Assembly (NCBI RefSeq): GCF_005146945.1
Contig: NZ_SWMS01000018.1
Location: forward strand, 82,895 to 146,894
Direction of reading: 5' to 3'
Length of the DNA stretch: 64,000 bases
DNA from: Prauserella endophytica
Lineage (GTDB): Bacteria > Actinomycetota > Actinomycetes > Mycobacteriales > Pseudonocardiaceae
The notes under the pieces are model-generated. The model did no database searches. It saw only the letters and a list, made by a program, of their open reading frames with translations, and was not told the DNA's origin. The position numbers were made by a program, and so were the translations under genes. Shown here in pieces: positions 9,244 to 17,503 of this stretch (positions are counted from its first letter, which is position 1; each line of letters begins with the position of its first letter).

Positions 9244-9864
9244 TTACTTGGCGATGTTGTCGACGACGGCCTGCGCGACGGCCTTCATCGTGGTCCTGCG
9301 GTCCATCGCGGTGCGCTGGATCCAGCGGAAGGCATCGGGCTCGCTGAGTCCCTGCTGGCTCATGAGCAGGCCCTTCGCGCGGTCGATCAGCTTGCGCGTC
9401 TCGAGCCGCTCGTTGAGCCCGGCGACCTCGGACTCGAGCGCCTGCAACTCGGCGAACCGGCTGACGGCGAGCTCGATGGCGGGCACCAGGTCACGCTTCG
9501 CGAAGGGCTTCACCAGGTAGGCCATGGTTCCGGCCTCGCGGGCGCGTTCCACCAGGTCACGCTGGCTGAAGGCGGTGAGGATGACGACGGGCGCGACCCG
9601 GTCACCGGTGATCTTGGCGGCTGCCTCGATGCCGTCGAGCTTGGGCATCTTGACGTCGAGGATCACGAGATCGGGCTTGAGATCGGCGGCGAGTTTGATA
9701 GCTTCTTCCCCGTCGCCGGCCTCGCCGACCACCTCGTAGCCTTCCTCGCGCAACATTTCGACGAGGTCAAGCCGGATCAGTGCCTCGTCCTCCGCGACGA
9801 GCACACGACGCTGCGGTGCGGTGACAACACCGTTGGCCTCGGCCTCGGTAGCCGCTTCGGTCAC
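9244..9864 (-). CDS. pdtaR: PdtaR-like response regulator with ANTAR RNA-binding domain
   Basis: A 206-aa regulator. The receiver domain spans about residues 20-135, with acidic residues EDE at 25-27, phospho-acceptor Asp70 in LVILDVKMP and Lys in LVKPF. The C-terminal ANTAR domain runs from about residue 145 (LIDRAKGLLMSQQGLSEPDAFRWIQ). Size and order match mycobacterial PdtaR (Rv1626), the partner of kinase PdtaS. ANTAR proteins bind paired RNA hairpins and prevent termination. The start is the GTG at 9864 with AGGAGG 7 nt upstream; the frame stays open further upstream, but without a better start. No kinase gene lies nearby. Confidence 0.92.
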   Translation of the reverse strand: MTEAATEAEANGVVTAPQRRVLVAEDEALIRLDLVEMLREEGYEVVGEAGDGEEAIKLAADLKPDLVILDVKMPKLDGIEAAAKITGDRVAPVVILTAFSQRDLVERAREAGTMAYLVKPFAKRDLVPAIELAVSRFAELQALESEVAGLNERLETRKLIDRAKGLLMSQQGLSEPDAFRWIQRTAMDRRTTMKAVAQAVVDNIAK

Positions 9865-10060
9865 CGGGGTCCTCCTGGGCGATCGACGGGATGTGAATAC
9901 GTGCGGCGTGCCGCGGTTCCAGGTTACCGGTGAACGGCGTATCCAGAGAGATGGCGTTCGCCACGTGCGGTGATCGCCGCGTTGGCACATCGGACGAAAC
10001 ATTCCCGTGGTAGCCCGAATGCCGGGGCCCGTGCGACGGCGAGTAAAGTTCGGGGCCCAG

Positions 10061-10134
10061 GCCCCCGTAGCCCAATTGGCAGAGGCACACGACTCAAAAT
10101 CGTGCAAGTGTGAGTTCGAGTCTCACCGGGGGCA
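10061..10134 (+). tRNA. tRNA with anticodon CAA (tRNA-Leu), short variable loop
   Basis: The cloverleaf folds fully. The acceptor stem GCCCCCG/CGGGGGC (10061-10067, 10127-10133) is closed, and the D arm is GCC/GGC. The anticodon stem CACGA/TCGTG encloses the loop CTCAAAA with anticodon CAA at 10095-10097. The variable loop is only 5 nt (10105-10109). The T arm is GTGAG/CTCAC with loop TTCGAGT, and the discriminator is A. The CCA end is only partly encoded (ACC). CAA reads the leucine codon UUG, yet the long class II variable arm is missing. From memory, similar short-arm CAA tRNAs are annotated as Leu in other actinobacteria. Confidence 0.88.
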
Positions 10135-10136
10135 CC

Positions 10137-10495
10137 CTCCAAGGACACCCGAGCTCGGCCTTCTTACCAGGGCAAACCCCGTGAGGGACCGATCTTGTGC
10201 TGCCTCACTGTGTCTCGCTGTGCCCCTTCGCCATCCGGTGTCACTGAGTGCCCGCCCATTCGGCCCACCTGGGCCGACGGCAAGCAAGCAGCAAGCCAGG
10301 TCGACACACACGCGTGCCGGAGGTCGTAGGGGCGGCGCCTTGCGTGTCTTCTCCTGCACCCGCGCCACTATGGATTTCCAACGCGGCCGCCAGTGAGGTG
10401 CCGGTGTCGTTCCAAGTGTCGAACAGCAGCCGTAAGCGGTCGAGGACAGGGACTGGCCATCCGGGTTCCGCGGGGACAGCCCCGCACAGGGTGCC
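10137..10495. other. gene-free stretch downstream of the tRNA
   Basis: About 360 bp. Open frames here have atypical composition and no recognisable product. I see no duplicated tRNA 3' end, integrase or direct repeat that would mark an attachment site. I see nothing supportable in it. Confidence 0.5.
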
Positions 10496-10975
10496 TTACC
10501 TTTCCCCGCTCGGTCGGCGTACTTCGGCGGCTCGGTTCATCCGAATGCCCAACAAGAGTCCCAGGCCGATCATTCCGATGGCCAGACCAAGGTGCAGCCA
10601 GTTGTCAGCGTTGTTCAGGGGCACGAAGTTGGCCGAAGAGTCGTGGTCGATCACGAGCCCGTAGATCCAGAGGACCAAATAGATCACGCCCCCGCCGATG
10701 AGGAACGCTCGCGAGCCGGATGCGCTGCGCGCCAGGGCGAGACCCACGACGCCGAAGAGAAGATGCACGATGTTGTGCAAGATCGAGACCTTGAAGACAC
10801 CGAGGAGCATGGCCTCGGATTCGTGGCCAGCGAAAGTCATAGCGTCATAATTCGTGGTCACACCTGGAATGAACCCCAGGATGCCCACCAGTAGAAAGAC
10901 CGCGGCCACGATCGCCGCCGTCCTCCGCAACATCACACCCAGGTTGCCCCCGAGCTGCTCTTGTCGACCGGTCAT
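10496..10975 (-). CDS. DUF4383-type small membrane protein
   Basis: A 159-aa protein with four hydrophobic segments. The first (about residues 20-42) ends in GILGFIPGVT. Then come KVSILHNIVHLLFGVVGLALA, GGGVIYLVLWIYGL and a final segment GLAIGMIGLGLLLG. The conserved HNIVHLLFG and NADNWLHLGL stretches are those of the DUF4383 family, whose function is unknown. The ATG at 10975 is chosen because GGAGGG lies 7 nt upstream; a GTG five codons earlier lacks this. It is transcribed alone, with the tRNA-side gap downstream. Confidence 0.8.
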   Translation of the reverse strand: MTGRQEQLGGNLGVMLRRTAAIVAAVFLLVGILGFIPGVTTNYDAMTFAGHESEAMLLGVFKVSILHNIVHLLFGVVGLALARSASGSRAFLIGGGVIYLVLWIYGLVIDHDSSANFVPLNNADNWLHLGLAIGMIGLGLLLGIRMNRAAEVRRPSGER

Positions 10976-11026
10976 GTCCGTTCCCTCCACATTCTGGTCT
11001 CGAGCGAGTGCCCAATGCGAGGCGTC

Positions 11027-11206
11027 CTACACCTGTGCCGCGCCAGCAGTCACGGCGGCAGACCGGGTCGAGCCCGGCTCGGCGTAGGCGGCGACGTCCT
11101 CCTCGCTGTCGAACGCCGGGATCCCGTCGGCCGCACCCAGGCTCATCAGCACGAAGAGGCCGACGTAGCCGAGTCCTGCGGTCGGCACCCAGGTCACCGT
11201 GATCAT
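11027..11206 (-). pseudogene. possible remnant of a membrane protein gene
   Basis: A short frame encodes one convincing hydrophobic helix (GLGYVGLFVLMSLGAADG) followed by an acidic patch (FDSEEDVAAYAE). It then decays into low-complexity sequence and stops, after 59 aa. This looks like the N-terminus of a larger small-membrane protein whose remainder is gone. No clear ribosome binding site is present. The flanks (10976-11026 and 11207-11455) hold nothing else I can support. It could also be a genuine short ORF or noise. Confidence 0.3.
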
Positions 11207-11455
11207 CACCGTCGACGGTGTACGTGCCGCGGGTGCCGCCCAGCCTGGCGGGTGCGCCCGGCTGCCGAACCTGCGACCACGGTCGCGGGGGACCTGGGTC
11301 ATCCTCGGGCGGTTCACGATCGGGTGCCCACCACCCTCATGGTCGCCGCGGGCGAGGGCATCGTGGCCAGGTGCCGTGGCCAGCAGAGCACGCGGCCGCT
11401 CCCACCAGGTGTCCTCGCGGCTCGACGAGCTGATCCGGAACGCGATGCGAGCGGG

Positions 11456-12301
11456 TCAGTCCTCTGTGGACGACTGCCCGGTGATGGCCGCGACGGCCTT
11501 CTTCCTCGCCGGTTCACCGACCTCGGGCAGAACGAAGTTGCGCGCCCGCAAATACGCCATGAGATCGGGGTCCGGCGCGATCGCGTGCTCACGCAGGTAG
11601 TAGCCCACCGACCCCGGCCACACCCACACGCCGTCGGTGCGGAAGTTCAGCGGCACCGCCGGCTCGCGGTCCGGCGCGAACGCGTCGGTGTCGTAGCTGC
11701 GGGCGGCCATCACGACGGGCGCCTTCGTGAGGTAGTCGAGCGCGCGGTCCCGCTCGGCGGGCGGCAGCGGTGGCCGGTTGACGACGGGCCTGCCGTCGGG
11801 GTCGAGCCCGTCGTAGACGCGGGGCTGGCGCAGCCCGTACTCGTCGGCTGGCCGGTCGCCCGAATCCCCCCTGGCCCGCTTCGTCAGCCACTCCGGGACG
11901 AACTGGTCGGCCCTCGGGAAGAACCGCAGCTCGTCGGCGAAACCGATCGGCGGCGGCACGCGCCGCCAGCCCGGCTCCTCGTCGATCACGAACTCCGTGC
12001 GAGGAGGACCGCCCGGCACGAAGACGAGCGCGGCCGCCAGCCACGTGCCGCGACCAGGCTGGTACATGCCCGTGCGCAGGGTGCCGAGCAGCTGCACCGC
12101 CGGGGGCGGCGGCTGCAGGGGCACCGGCGTGCCGTCGGGCCTGGTGACCACGACGTCTGCCTCGATGTGCCTGCCCGCGGCGCGGTACTCGACGCGCACC
12201 TGCCGCCAGCCGGGCGGCAGACCGGCGGTGACCGCCTGGCCGATCTGCCCAATCAGCTGTTGCCGCTGCTGCGGGTTCAGCGGGCCCGGTGGCTGGCTCA
12301 T
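11456..12301 (-). CDS. YezG-like immunity protein with extra C-terminal domain
   Basis: A 281-aa cytoplasmic protein. Residues about 10-150 match the two neighbouring paralogues: LPPGWRQVRVEY, a turn LRTGMYQPGRGTW, then EFVIDEEPGW and FPRADQFVPEWL. This is the YezG/DUF600 immunity pattern. A second domain of about 120 residues (from VVMAARSYDTDAF to the C-terminus, with TDGVWVWPGSVGYYL) is absent from the paralogues and unknown to me. It is the last gene of the toxin operon, 9 nt after the preceding gene. It presumably neutralises the cell's own or a related nuclease toxin. Confidence 0.65.
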   Translation of the reverse strand: MSQPPGPLNPQQRQQLIGQIGQAVTAGLPPGWRQVRVEYRAAGRHIEADVVVTRPDGTPVPLQPPPPAVQLLGTLRTGMYQPGRGTWLAAALVFVPGGPPRTEFVIDEEPGWRRVPPPIGFADELRFFPRADQFVPEWLTKRARGDSGDRPADEYGLRQPRVYDGLDPDGRPVVNRPPLPPAERDRALDYLTKAPVVMAARSYDTDAFAPDREPAVPLNFRTDGVWVWPGSVGYYLREHAIAPDPDLMAYLRARNFVLPEVGEPARKKAVAAITGQSSTED

Positions 12302-12310
12302 CGGGTACTC

Positions 12311-12739
12311 CTAACCCTGCAACCCGCGCTGGAACCAGTCGGGCATGTTCTCCGGCGAGCGCGGGAAACGTTCCTGCTCGCGCTGGAAGTGCTCCCGTTC
12401 CGGCGCCGACGGAAACGACGGCAGGTCGTTGTAGTTGTACTTCACGGAGAACGTGTCGGGCGGATCGATGATCAGGCGGAACGAGTACCAGGTGCCCACG
12501 TCCTGGGTGTACATGCCGCTCCGCAGATCGGAGAACAGCGGTGCGAGCGTGCGCGGCGGCGAAAGCCTGACCACACGGCCGTCGGCCAGCATGGCGCTCG
12601 CCCCGACGTTGACCTTTCCGCCCAGCGTCAGGTAGTCCATGATGATTCGCTGCCAACCGGAGGGGGCTTGCTCGAGCACGACCTTGGTCGCCTCACCGAG
12701 CAGGCGGTACTGCTCGTCCGGCGGCATCGGCGTCGTCAT
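12311..12739 (-). CDS. YezG-like immunity protein (paralogue 2)
   Basis: A 142-aa cytoplasmic protein. It shares the array's signature features: APSGWQRIIMDY at the start, LRSGMYTQDVGTWYSFRL in the middle, and FPRSPENMPDWFQRGL near the end. Length and pattern fit the YezG/DUF600 immunity family. It lies 41 nt after the first immunity gene and 9 nt before the 281-aa paralogue, all on the minus strand behind the toxin gene. Family assignment is by eye and moderate; immunity function follows from context. Confidence 0.65.
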   Translation of the reverse strand: MTTPMPPDEQYRLLGEATKVVLEQAPSGWQRIIMDYLTLGGKVNVGASAMLADGRVVRLSPPRTLAPLFSDLRSGMYTQDVGTWYSFRLIIDPPDTFSVKYNYNDLPSFPSAPEREHFQREQERFPRSPENMPDWFQRGLQG

Positions 12740-12780
12740 CCTGGTTTCGTCCTCTCGCCTCGTCCAGTGTCCCGCGTACC

Positions 12781-13221
12781 TTAGGACACCGCGTTGGACG
12801 CGTTGTCCTGGCCCGCCTCGTCGATCCGCTGCCGCAGCCAGCCCGGAACGTGCTCCTCCGACCTCGGAAAAGCCGCCAGGTCATGGGCGAAAACCCACGG
12901 TGGGACATCGGGAACCCACGCCGGGTCCTCGTCCAGGTTGAAGGAGACCTCGGGCTGCCCGCCGGAGGTGAGCACGAACCTCGCGGAGAACCACGTACCC
13001 CTGTCCTGCTCGTACATTTCCTTGCGCAGCGCGGAAATCTCGTCCTCCATGGAGCGGGGCGAGATGTCCGGGGTCGACCCGTCCGCCATCGTCACGGCGA
13101 ACTCGGTCTGCACGACGGCCGCCAGAGCCCAGACGGAGAAGACGATGCGCCGCCAGCCTTCGGGCGCTTCTTGCGTGAGCCGCGCGAAGATCGCCTGGAT
13201 CGCGTCGTCAGTCGTCGCCAT
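12781..13221 (-). CDS. YezG-like immunity protein (paralogue 1, cognate position)
   Basis: A 146-aa cytoplasmic protein. Diagnostic stretches are APEGWRRIVFSVWAL, LRKEMYEQDRGTWFSARFVL, VSFNLDEDPAW and FPRSEEHVPGWL. The ATG at 13221 overlaps the last 14 nt of the toxin gene, so toxin and immunity translation are coupled; this position marks it as the most likely cognate antidote. In Bacillus, YezG neutralises the LXG nuclease toxin YeeF, which fits the nuclease-like end of the adjacent toxin. Confidence 0.7.
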   Translation of the reverse strand: MATTDDAIQAIFARLTQEAPEGWRRIVFSVWALAAVVQTEFAVTMADGSTPDISPRSMEDEISALRKEMYEQDRGTWFSARFVLTSGGQPEVSFNLDEDPAWVPDVPPWVFAHDLAAFPRSEEHVPGWLRQRIDEAGQDNASNAVS

Positions 13222-16200
13222 AGTGCTTCACCTTCGACCAGTCGTCGACCGGCATGTTCTCCGGCACGTTGATGAACTTTCGCTCGAACACGCGCACCCT
13301 CGGCTCGCCGGTCTCCGGGTCGGTGTCCTTGACCCGCCAGCGCATGGTCTCCTCGACGGCCATCCCGTCCTCGGTCCGCCGTGGCACCGAGACCTCGAGC
13401 AGCTCGACGTCGGCGCCGGACGCCTGAGCGTACCTCGCGATCTGCTCTTCCTGATGCCGCCACGACTCCGAGCGATCCACCTGGTCCCAGCCGTCCCTGG
13501 CGTTGCCGCTGTTGGACGCGGCCATCTGACCGTGCATGTTGCCGTAACCGCCGGGACCGCCGCCTTCCGTCGGCATGAGGTGGCCGCCCGCCCAACGGAT
13601 CTTCCGGTACGCGGGTTCTTCGGCGTTCTTGTACGCGTCGCGCCCCTCGTTGCCGGCGCGGTTCTGGGCGGCCTGGTCACGGTAGTTGTCGTTGGACGGC
13701 CCGTAGTCCGGCTGGCCGCTCATCTTCTCCGTCTGCGCGCGCTCGTTCGTCTCGAAGTGGATCTTCTTGTCGGGATCCCGCCAGTTGTCGACCTCGTACT
13801 TGCACTCCGGCAGCATGTGATTGAAGTCCGGGTTCGTTCCCGCCTTGATGTCCGCCTTCTCGGCGTCGGACATCCCTTCGATGTCCTTCCAGTCGGCGTC
13901 CGTGTCGTACTGCCTTCCGGGCGTCAGTTCGACCCACTTGATGTCGCCGTTCTCATCGGTGTAGAACCTGGTGCTCGCGGCGACTTCCCCGTTCTTTCCC
14001 TTGTACTCGACCGGGATCTCCATGTTCGGCTTCAGCTTGCCGGTCTCATCGAACAGCTCCGGGTGGTCCCGCAGAGCCCGCGGGATCTGGTACCTCTCGG
14101 ACGGCTCCGCGTTCTTCGGCGGGAACTGGTTCCTGCTCGGCATGTCGGTCTGGATCGTGCTGCTCGGCGACCGCGGCGGATCGTTGTACGGGTTGTCCGG
14201 CGGTCCGGCAGCGGGATTGTCGCGGCCGGGGCGGTCGTAGTCGACGATCGGCGCGTGGTCGGCGTGACCGGGGCGGTAGAAGTCCGGGTCGTCGGAATGG
14301 ACCTGGTAGTCGCCCCACTCCTCGTCCAGGTTCGCATGATCCTCACCGCGAGCCTGCGCGCTGTCGACGTCGATGTCCTGCTTGTCGGCATCGGCGGTGT
14401 GCGGGGTGAAGGCATCGTCGCTTCCACTGGAGGTCGAACCGTCCGGGCTGTGCACCGACCATTCGCCGTTCGGCGGGATCCTTGGCCGCACCTGTCCGTC
14501 CGGGCCGACCTCGTAGTCGGACGAGAACACCCGGCCGTCCGAGTCGGTCCACGCGGGCTTGTTCGGTGCCAGCACCTCGGTGTCCAGCTCGCGGGACAGG
14601 CGCTGGGCGAAGTCGTTGGAGCCCGCGTCGCAGCCGATCAGCCGGATCGGCCTGCCGTCGTAGTCGCCGTTGCGGCGCAGGATGTCCGCGAACTCCTCGG
14701 GCGTGTAGAGCTGGTTGCCGATGCGGGCGTGCCCGTCGGGAGTGACGTGCACGTCCGCCGTGTAGCGGCCGTCCGGATCGGGCTGCACGCGGTGCGGCAG
14801 ATCGCCCATCTCCGGGTCGTTCCGGTGGAACGACGTGCCCGCCGGAGTGGACTCCGCGTGCCGCTGGTTCACCTCGTCCGGACCGAGCTTCTCCGGGTCG
14901 TGGTGGGGCGGCGTGTTCGGGTCGGCCGCGTCGTCCGGACCGCGGTTCCCGTTGTTGTCCGGGGTGTGCTGCCCCGGCTGGCCGTTCGGGTGCGACGGCC
15001 CTCCGTCGGGTGGCTGGGTGCCGGGCGGAGGGGTGCCGTGGTGCGACGGCGCCGAGTGGGCCGGGCTGTTCGGGCCGCCGGGGCCGAACCCGCGGGGTGC
15101 CGCCTGCGGCGGGGTGTTCGGGCTCGGCGGGCTCGGGCGGCCCCCCGGACCGTCCGGCCTGGCGGCGGGAGCGTCCGGGGTGCGCGGGGAGGGCGCGCCG
15201 GGGCCGCCCGCGGGACCGCCCGCAACCGGGGTGCCCTGCTGTCCTGAGGGAGAGGAGCCGCCGCCGTCGGGACCGCGCTGCGAGGGCACCGCCGACGGGC
15301 CCGCGTCCGGGGTGCGCGGCAACGTGCCGCTGGGCTGCGCCGACGCGCTCGTGGACGTGCCGGAGTCGTGGTGGGCGCTCGGCGACGGGCCGCCCGAGCC
15401 GCTGTGCGGCGCGGGGCCGCTGCCGCCCCCGCCGGTGTGGGTGCCCGGCGACGACGGCGAGCCCGACGGGCTGTCCCCGCCGCCGTTCGGGGTCGGAGAC
15501 GGCGAGCTGTGCGAGGGCGACGGGGAGGAGGGCGGCGCGCCGCCGCCGTCGGGGTTCGGAGTGTTCGGCGTGTTCGGGGTGCCCGGTGTGTTCGGGGTGT
15601 TCGGCGTGCCCGAGGCATCCGGCGTGCTCGGCGTACCCGGAGTGTTCGGAGCACTCGGTGTGTTCGGCGTGCTCGGCGTACCCGAGGCATCCGGCGTGCT
15701 CGGGGTGCTCGGCGTACCCGGACTGTGCGGAGCGCTCGGCGCGCCCGAGCCATCCGGCGTGCTCGGCGTGCCCGGGGTGTTCGGAGTGCTGTGGCCCGCG
15801 GGCGGCGTGCTCGTCGTGGTCGACGGGGAGTCGCTCGAACCGCTCGACGACGGGGAGTCCGCCCGGCTCTGGTAGCTGGAGGGAGAGTCGGTGCTCGACC
15901 CACCGTTCGACGACGGCGAGTTCGTGGTCGTTCCGCTGCCGGACGGCGAGTCGCTGGACCGGCTCGACGGGGAGCCACCGTCGCCGCCCGCGTCCGGACT
16001 GCTGTCGCCGGGGCTGTCGGTGGTGTTGCCCGAGGACGACGAGTCGCTACCCGAACCGTTGCGCGTGCTCGTGGACGGGGTGTCGGTGGTGGTCGCTCCT
16101 GTGTCCGAACCGGATCCTTCAACATCCGAAGAGGACGATCCACTGTCCGAAGAGGACCCGCCGTCCCCGGAGTCCCCGCCCGAACCGTCGCTGGAGTTGC

Positions 16201-17167
16201 CAGAGTCCCCGCCATCGGAACCACCGCCGTCGGAACCGCCGCCGGACCCGGAACCGGAACCGCCTCCGGAACCACCACCGCCCGGCGTGTCGACATCCGG
16301 GCCGCCGCGCTGCAGGAAACCACCAGGAGTGATGTTCCTCGTGTTGATCACGTCGAGGCCGGTGACCTTACCCGCGATCTTGCCGCTGACCTTGAGGATC
16401 TTGGCGAGGATGTCGCCCAGCTTGCCCAGCAGCGGCGAGACCTTGCGAATGGTCTCCAGCAGCTTCTTGAGCAGCTCGGCGATCTTCGCGCCCCACTTCG
16501 AGATCGCCGTGACCGCCTGCGCGACCACCACGGGCGTCCCGAAACCCAGCGAGAACACCGTCTCCAGCACCCAGGCGATCAGCTTGCCGACGAGGTCGGC
16601 GATCAGGTCGCGCACCGTCTCCCTGACGAAGCTCACGACCTCGCCGAAGATCATCACGACGGTGCTGATCGACCCGGCGACCGAGGCCGCGCCCGCGATG
16701 GTCTCCTCCTGCTCCTTGCAGGATTCCCGGTAGGAGTCGGCGGCGGCGCCGGTCCAGCCGGTGGTGCCGTTCGCGACGGCGTTCGCGAACGAAACCTTGG
16801 TCTCGTCGAGATGCGTGGCGACGTTGCTCCACGTCTCCGAATAGGACTGGATCACCGGCGGGTCACCGCACACCGAGTCCAGCATGTCCTTGAGCGGCTG
16901 GATGTGCTCCATCAGGAACGACGCGACCGACGACATCAGCCAGCCGAACGGGTCGATGGCGGCCGCGGCGCCCTCCGCGGCCAGGCCCAGCACGCCGAGA
17001 CCACCCTCGACCCAGTTGCCGTCCTTGATGCCGTTGAACGTGTCGATCGCCGACTCGGCGATCCCGATGCCGCCCGCGTAGCCGTAGTCGCCGTTGCCCG
17101 ACGTCAGCGGACCCGGGCCGTCACCGTCCTGCGGCGCGTCCGCGACGAGCGAGTTCCCCTCGGGCAT
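13208..17167 (-). CDS. polymorphic toxin, type VII-secretion type, nuclease-like C-terminus
   Basis: A 1319-aa protein without an N-terminal signal peptide. Residues about 80-160 resemble a WXG100/LXG-type helical domain (GTTGWTGAAADSYR at about 133-146), followed by amphipathic hydrophobic helices to about 270. A Gly/Ser- then Pro/Thr-rich linker spans about 290-755, including TPNTP-type repeats at about 456-537. A central domain near 830-880 carries RLIGCDAGSNDFAQRL and VLAPNKPAW. The C-terminal domain (about 1000-1319) has GGHLMPTEGGGPGGYGN and MAASNSGNARD, resembling the DNA/RNA non-specific endonuclease NS_2 fold (YeeF-type); the histidine at about 1192 would be catalytic. The start shares a base with the EspC-like gene stop. 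Confidence 0.8.
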   Translation of the reverse strand: MPEGNSLVADAPQDGDGPGPLTSGNGDYGYAGGIGIAESAIDTFNGIKDGNWVEGGLGVLGLAAEGAAAAIDPFGWLMSSVASFLMEHIQPLKDMLDSVCGDPPVIQSYSETWSNVATHLDETKVSFANAVANGTTGWTGAAADSYRESCKEQEETIAGAASVAGSISTVVMIFGEVVSFVRETVRDLIADLVGKLIAWVLETVFSLGFGTPVVVAQAVTAISKWGAKIAELLKKLLETIRKVSPLLGKLGDILAKILKVSGKIAGKVTGLDVINTRNITPGGFLQRGGPDVDTPGGGGSGGGSGSGSGGGSDGGGSDGGDSGNSSDGSGGDSGDGGSSSDSGSSSSDVEGSGSDTGATTTDTPSTSTRNGSGSDSSSSGNTTDSPGDSSPDAGGDGGSPSSRSSDSPSGSGTTTNSPSSNGGSSTDSPSSYQSRADSPSSSGSSDSPSTTTSTPPAGHSTPNTPGTPSTPDGSGAPSAPHSPGTPSTPSTPDASGTPSTPNTPSAPNTPGTPSTPDASGTPNTPNTPGTPNTPNTPNPDGGGAPPSSPSPSHSSPSPTPNGGGDSPSGSPSSPGTHTGGGGSGPAPHSGSGGPSPSAHHDSGTSTSASAQPSGTLPRTPDAGPSAVPSQRGPDGGGSSPSGQQGTPVAGGPAGGPGAPSPRTPDAPAARPDGPGGRPSPPSPNTPPQAAPRGFGPGGPNSPAHSAPSHHGTPPPGTQPPDGGPSHPNGQPGQHTPDNNGNRGPDDAADPNTPPHHDPEKLGPDEVNQRHAESTPAGTSFHRNDPEMGDLPHRVQPDPDGRYTADVHVTPDGHARIGNQLYTPEEFADILRRNGDYDGRPIRLIGCDAGSNDFAQRLSRELDTEVLAPNKPAWTDSDGRVFSSDYEVGPDGQVRPRIPPNGEWSVHSPDGSTSSGSDDAFTPHTADADKQDIDVDSAQARGEDHANLDEEWGDYQVHSDDPDFYRPGHADHAPIVDYDRPGRDNPAAGPPDNPYNDPPRSPSSTIQTDMPSRNQFPPKNAEPSERYQIPRALRDHPELFDETGKLKPNMEIPVEYKGKNGEVAASTRFYTDENGDIKWVELTPGRQYDTDADWKDIEGMSDAEKADIKAGTNPDFNHMLPECKYEVDNWRDPDKKIHFETNERAQTEKMSGQPDYGPSNDNYRDQAAQNRAGNEGRDAYKNAEEPAYRKIRWAGGHLMPTEGGGPGGYGNMHGQMAASNSGNARDGWDQVDRSESWRHQEEQIARYAQASGADVELLEVSVPRRTEDGMAVEETMRWRVKDTDPETGEPRVRVFERKFINVPENMPVDDWSKVKHYGDD
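15555..15800. repeat. degenerate tandem repeats inside the toxin linker
   Basis: Imperfect iterations of units such as gtgttcggcgtgctcggcgt and the variant gtacccgaggcatccggcgt encode Thr-Pro-Asn/Ser/Asp-rich repeats on the minus strand. Such linkers are prone to length change by slippage or recombination. Here the linker separates the secretion part from the toxic part. Confidence 0.8.
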
Positions 17168-17478
17168 CAGACCTCACCGCCCTTGAACGCGTCCGTGACG
17201 CTGTCCTCGGTCCCCTGGTAGGTCTCCGCCGCCTTGCGCACCTTGTCGGCGGTGGCCTGCATCGCGCTCACGGCCTCCTTGAGCGCGTCGATCCCGTACT
17301 GCTCCACCGGGTCCAGCAACATCCGGAACGGCTGGCAGAGGATCCCGTAGGCGTCGGTCGGCATGCTGACCGTGTTCGCGGCGTCGACCGCCTGGTTCAG
17401 CTGGTCCGTGCAGCCGTCGAGCTGCGCGGCGTGTGCCGTCAGGTCCGAGCCGAGCTCGAAGCCACCGCCGTCTGGCAT
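17167..17478 (-). CDS. EspC-like type VII secretion-associated protein
   Basis: A 103-aa, helical, acidic protein of the ESX-1 secretion-associated EspC-like family (T7SS_ESX_EspC). It shows paired helices with MLLDPVEQYGIDALKEAV and ADKVRKAAETYQGTEDSVTDAF near the C-terminus. AGGGGGAACC precedes the ATG at 17478. The stop overlaps the toxin start (TGATG), so the two are made together; by analogy it helps target the toxin to a type VII apparatus. No ATPase or membrane secretion genes lie in this window, so export must rely on a locus elsewhere. Confidence 0.75.
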   Translation of the reverse strand: MPDGGGFELGSDLTAHAAQLDGCTDQLNQAVDAANTVSMPTDAYGILCQPFRMLLDPVEQYGIDALKEAVSAMQATADKVRKAAETYQGTEDSVTDAFKGGEV

Positions 17479-17503
17479 GGTTCCCCCTAGTCAAGCCGAT
17501 CGG

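Noticed and set aside
10061..10495. Possible integration site at the tRNA 3' end
   Set aside because: No integrase, no duplicated tRNA end and no foreign gene block next to it.
12794..15247. Long open frame on the plus strand opposite the toxin and an immunity gene
   Set aside because: Antisense shadow of GC-rich coding sequence; low-complexity Arg/Val-rich translation and no ribosome site.
15555..15800. CRISPR-like repetition
   Set aside because: Repeats are short, imperfect and in frame, coding for Thr-Pro linkers; no spacer structure.
15368..17221. Long Arg/Ala-rich open frame opposite the toxin N-terminus
   Set aside because: Shadow of the repeat-rich linker and helical domain; no recognisable domain.
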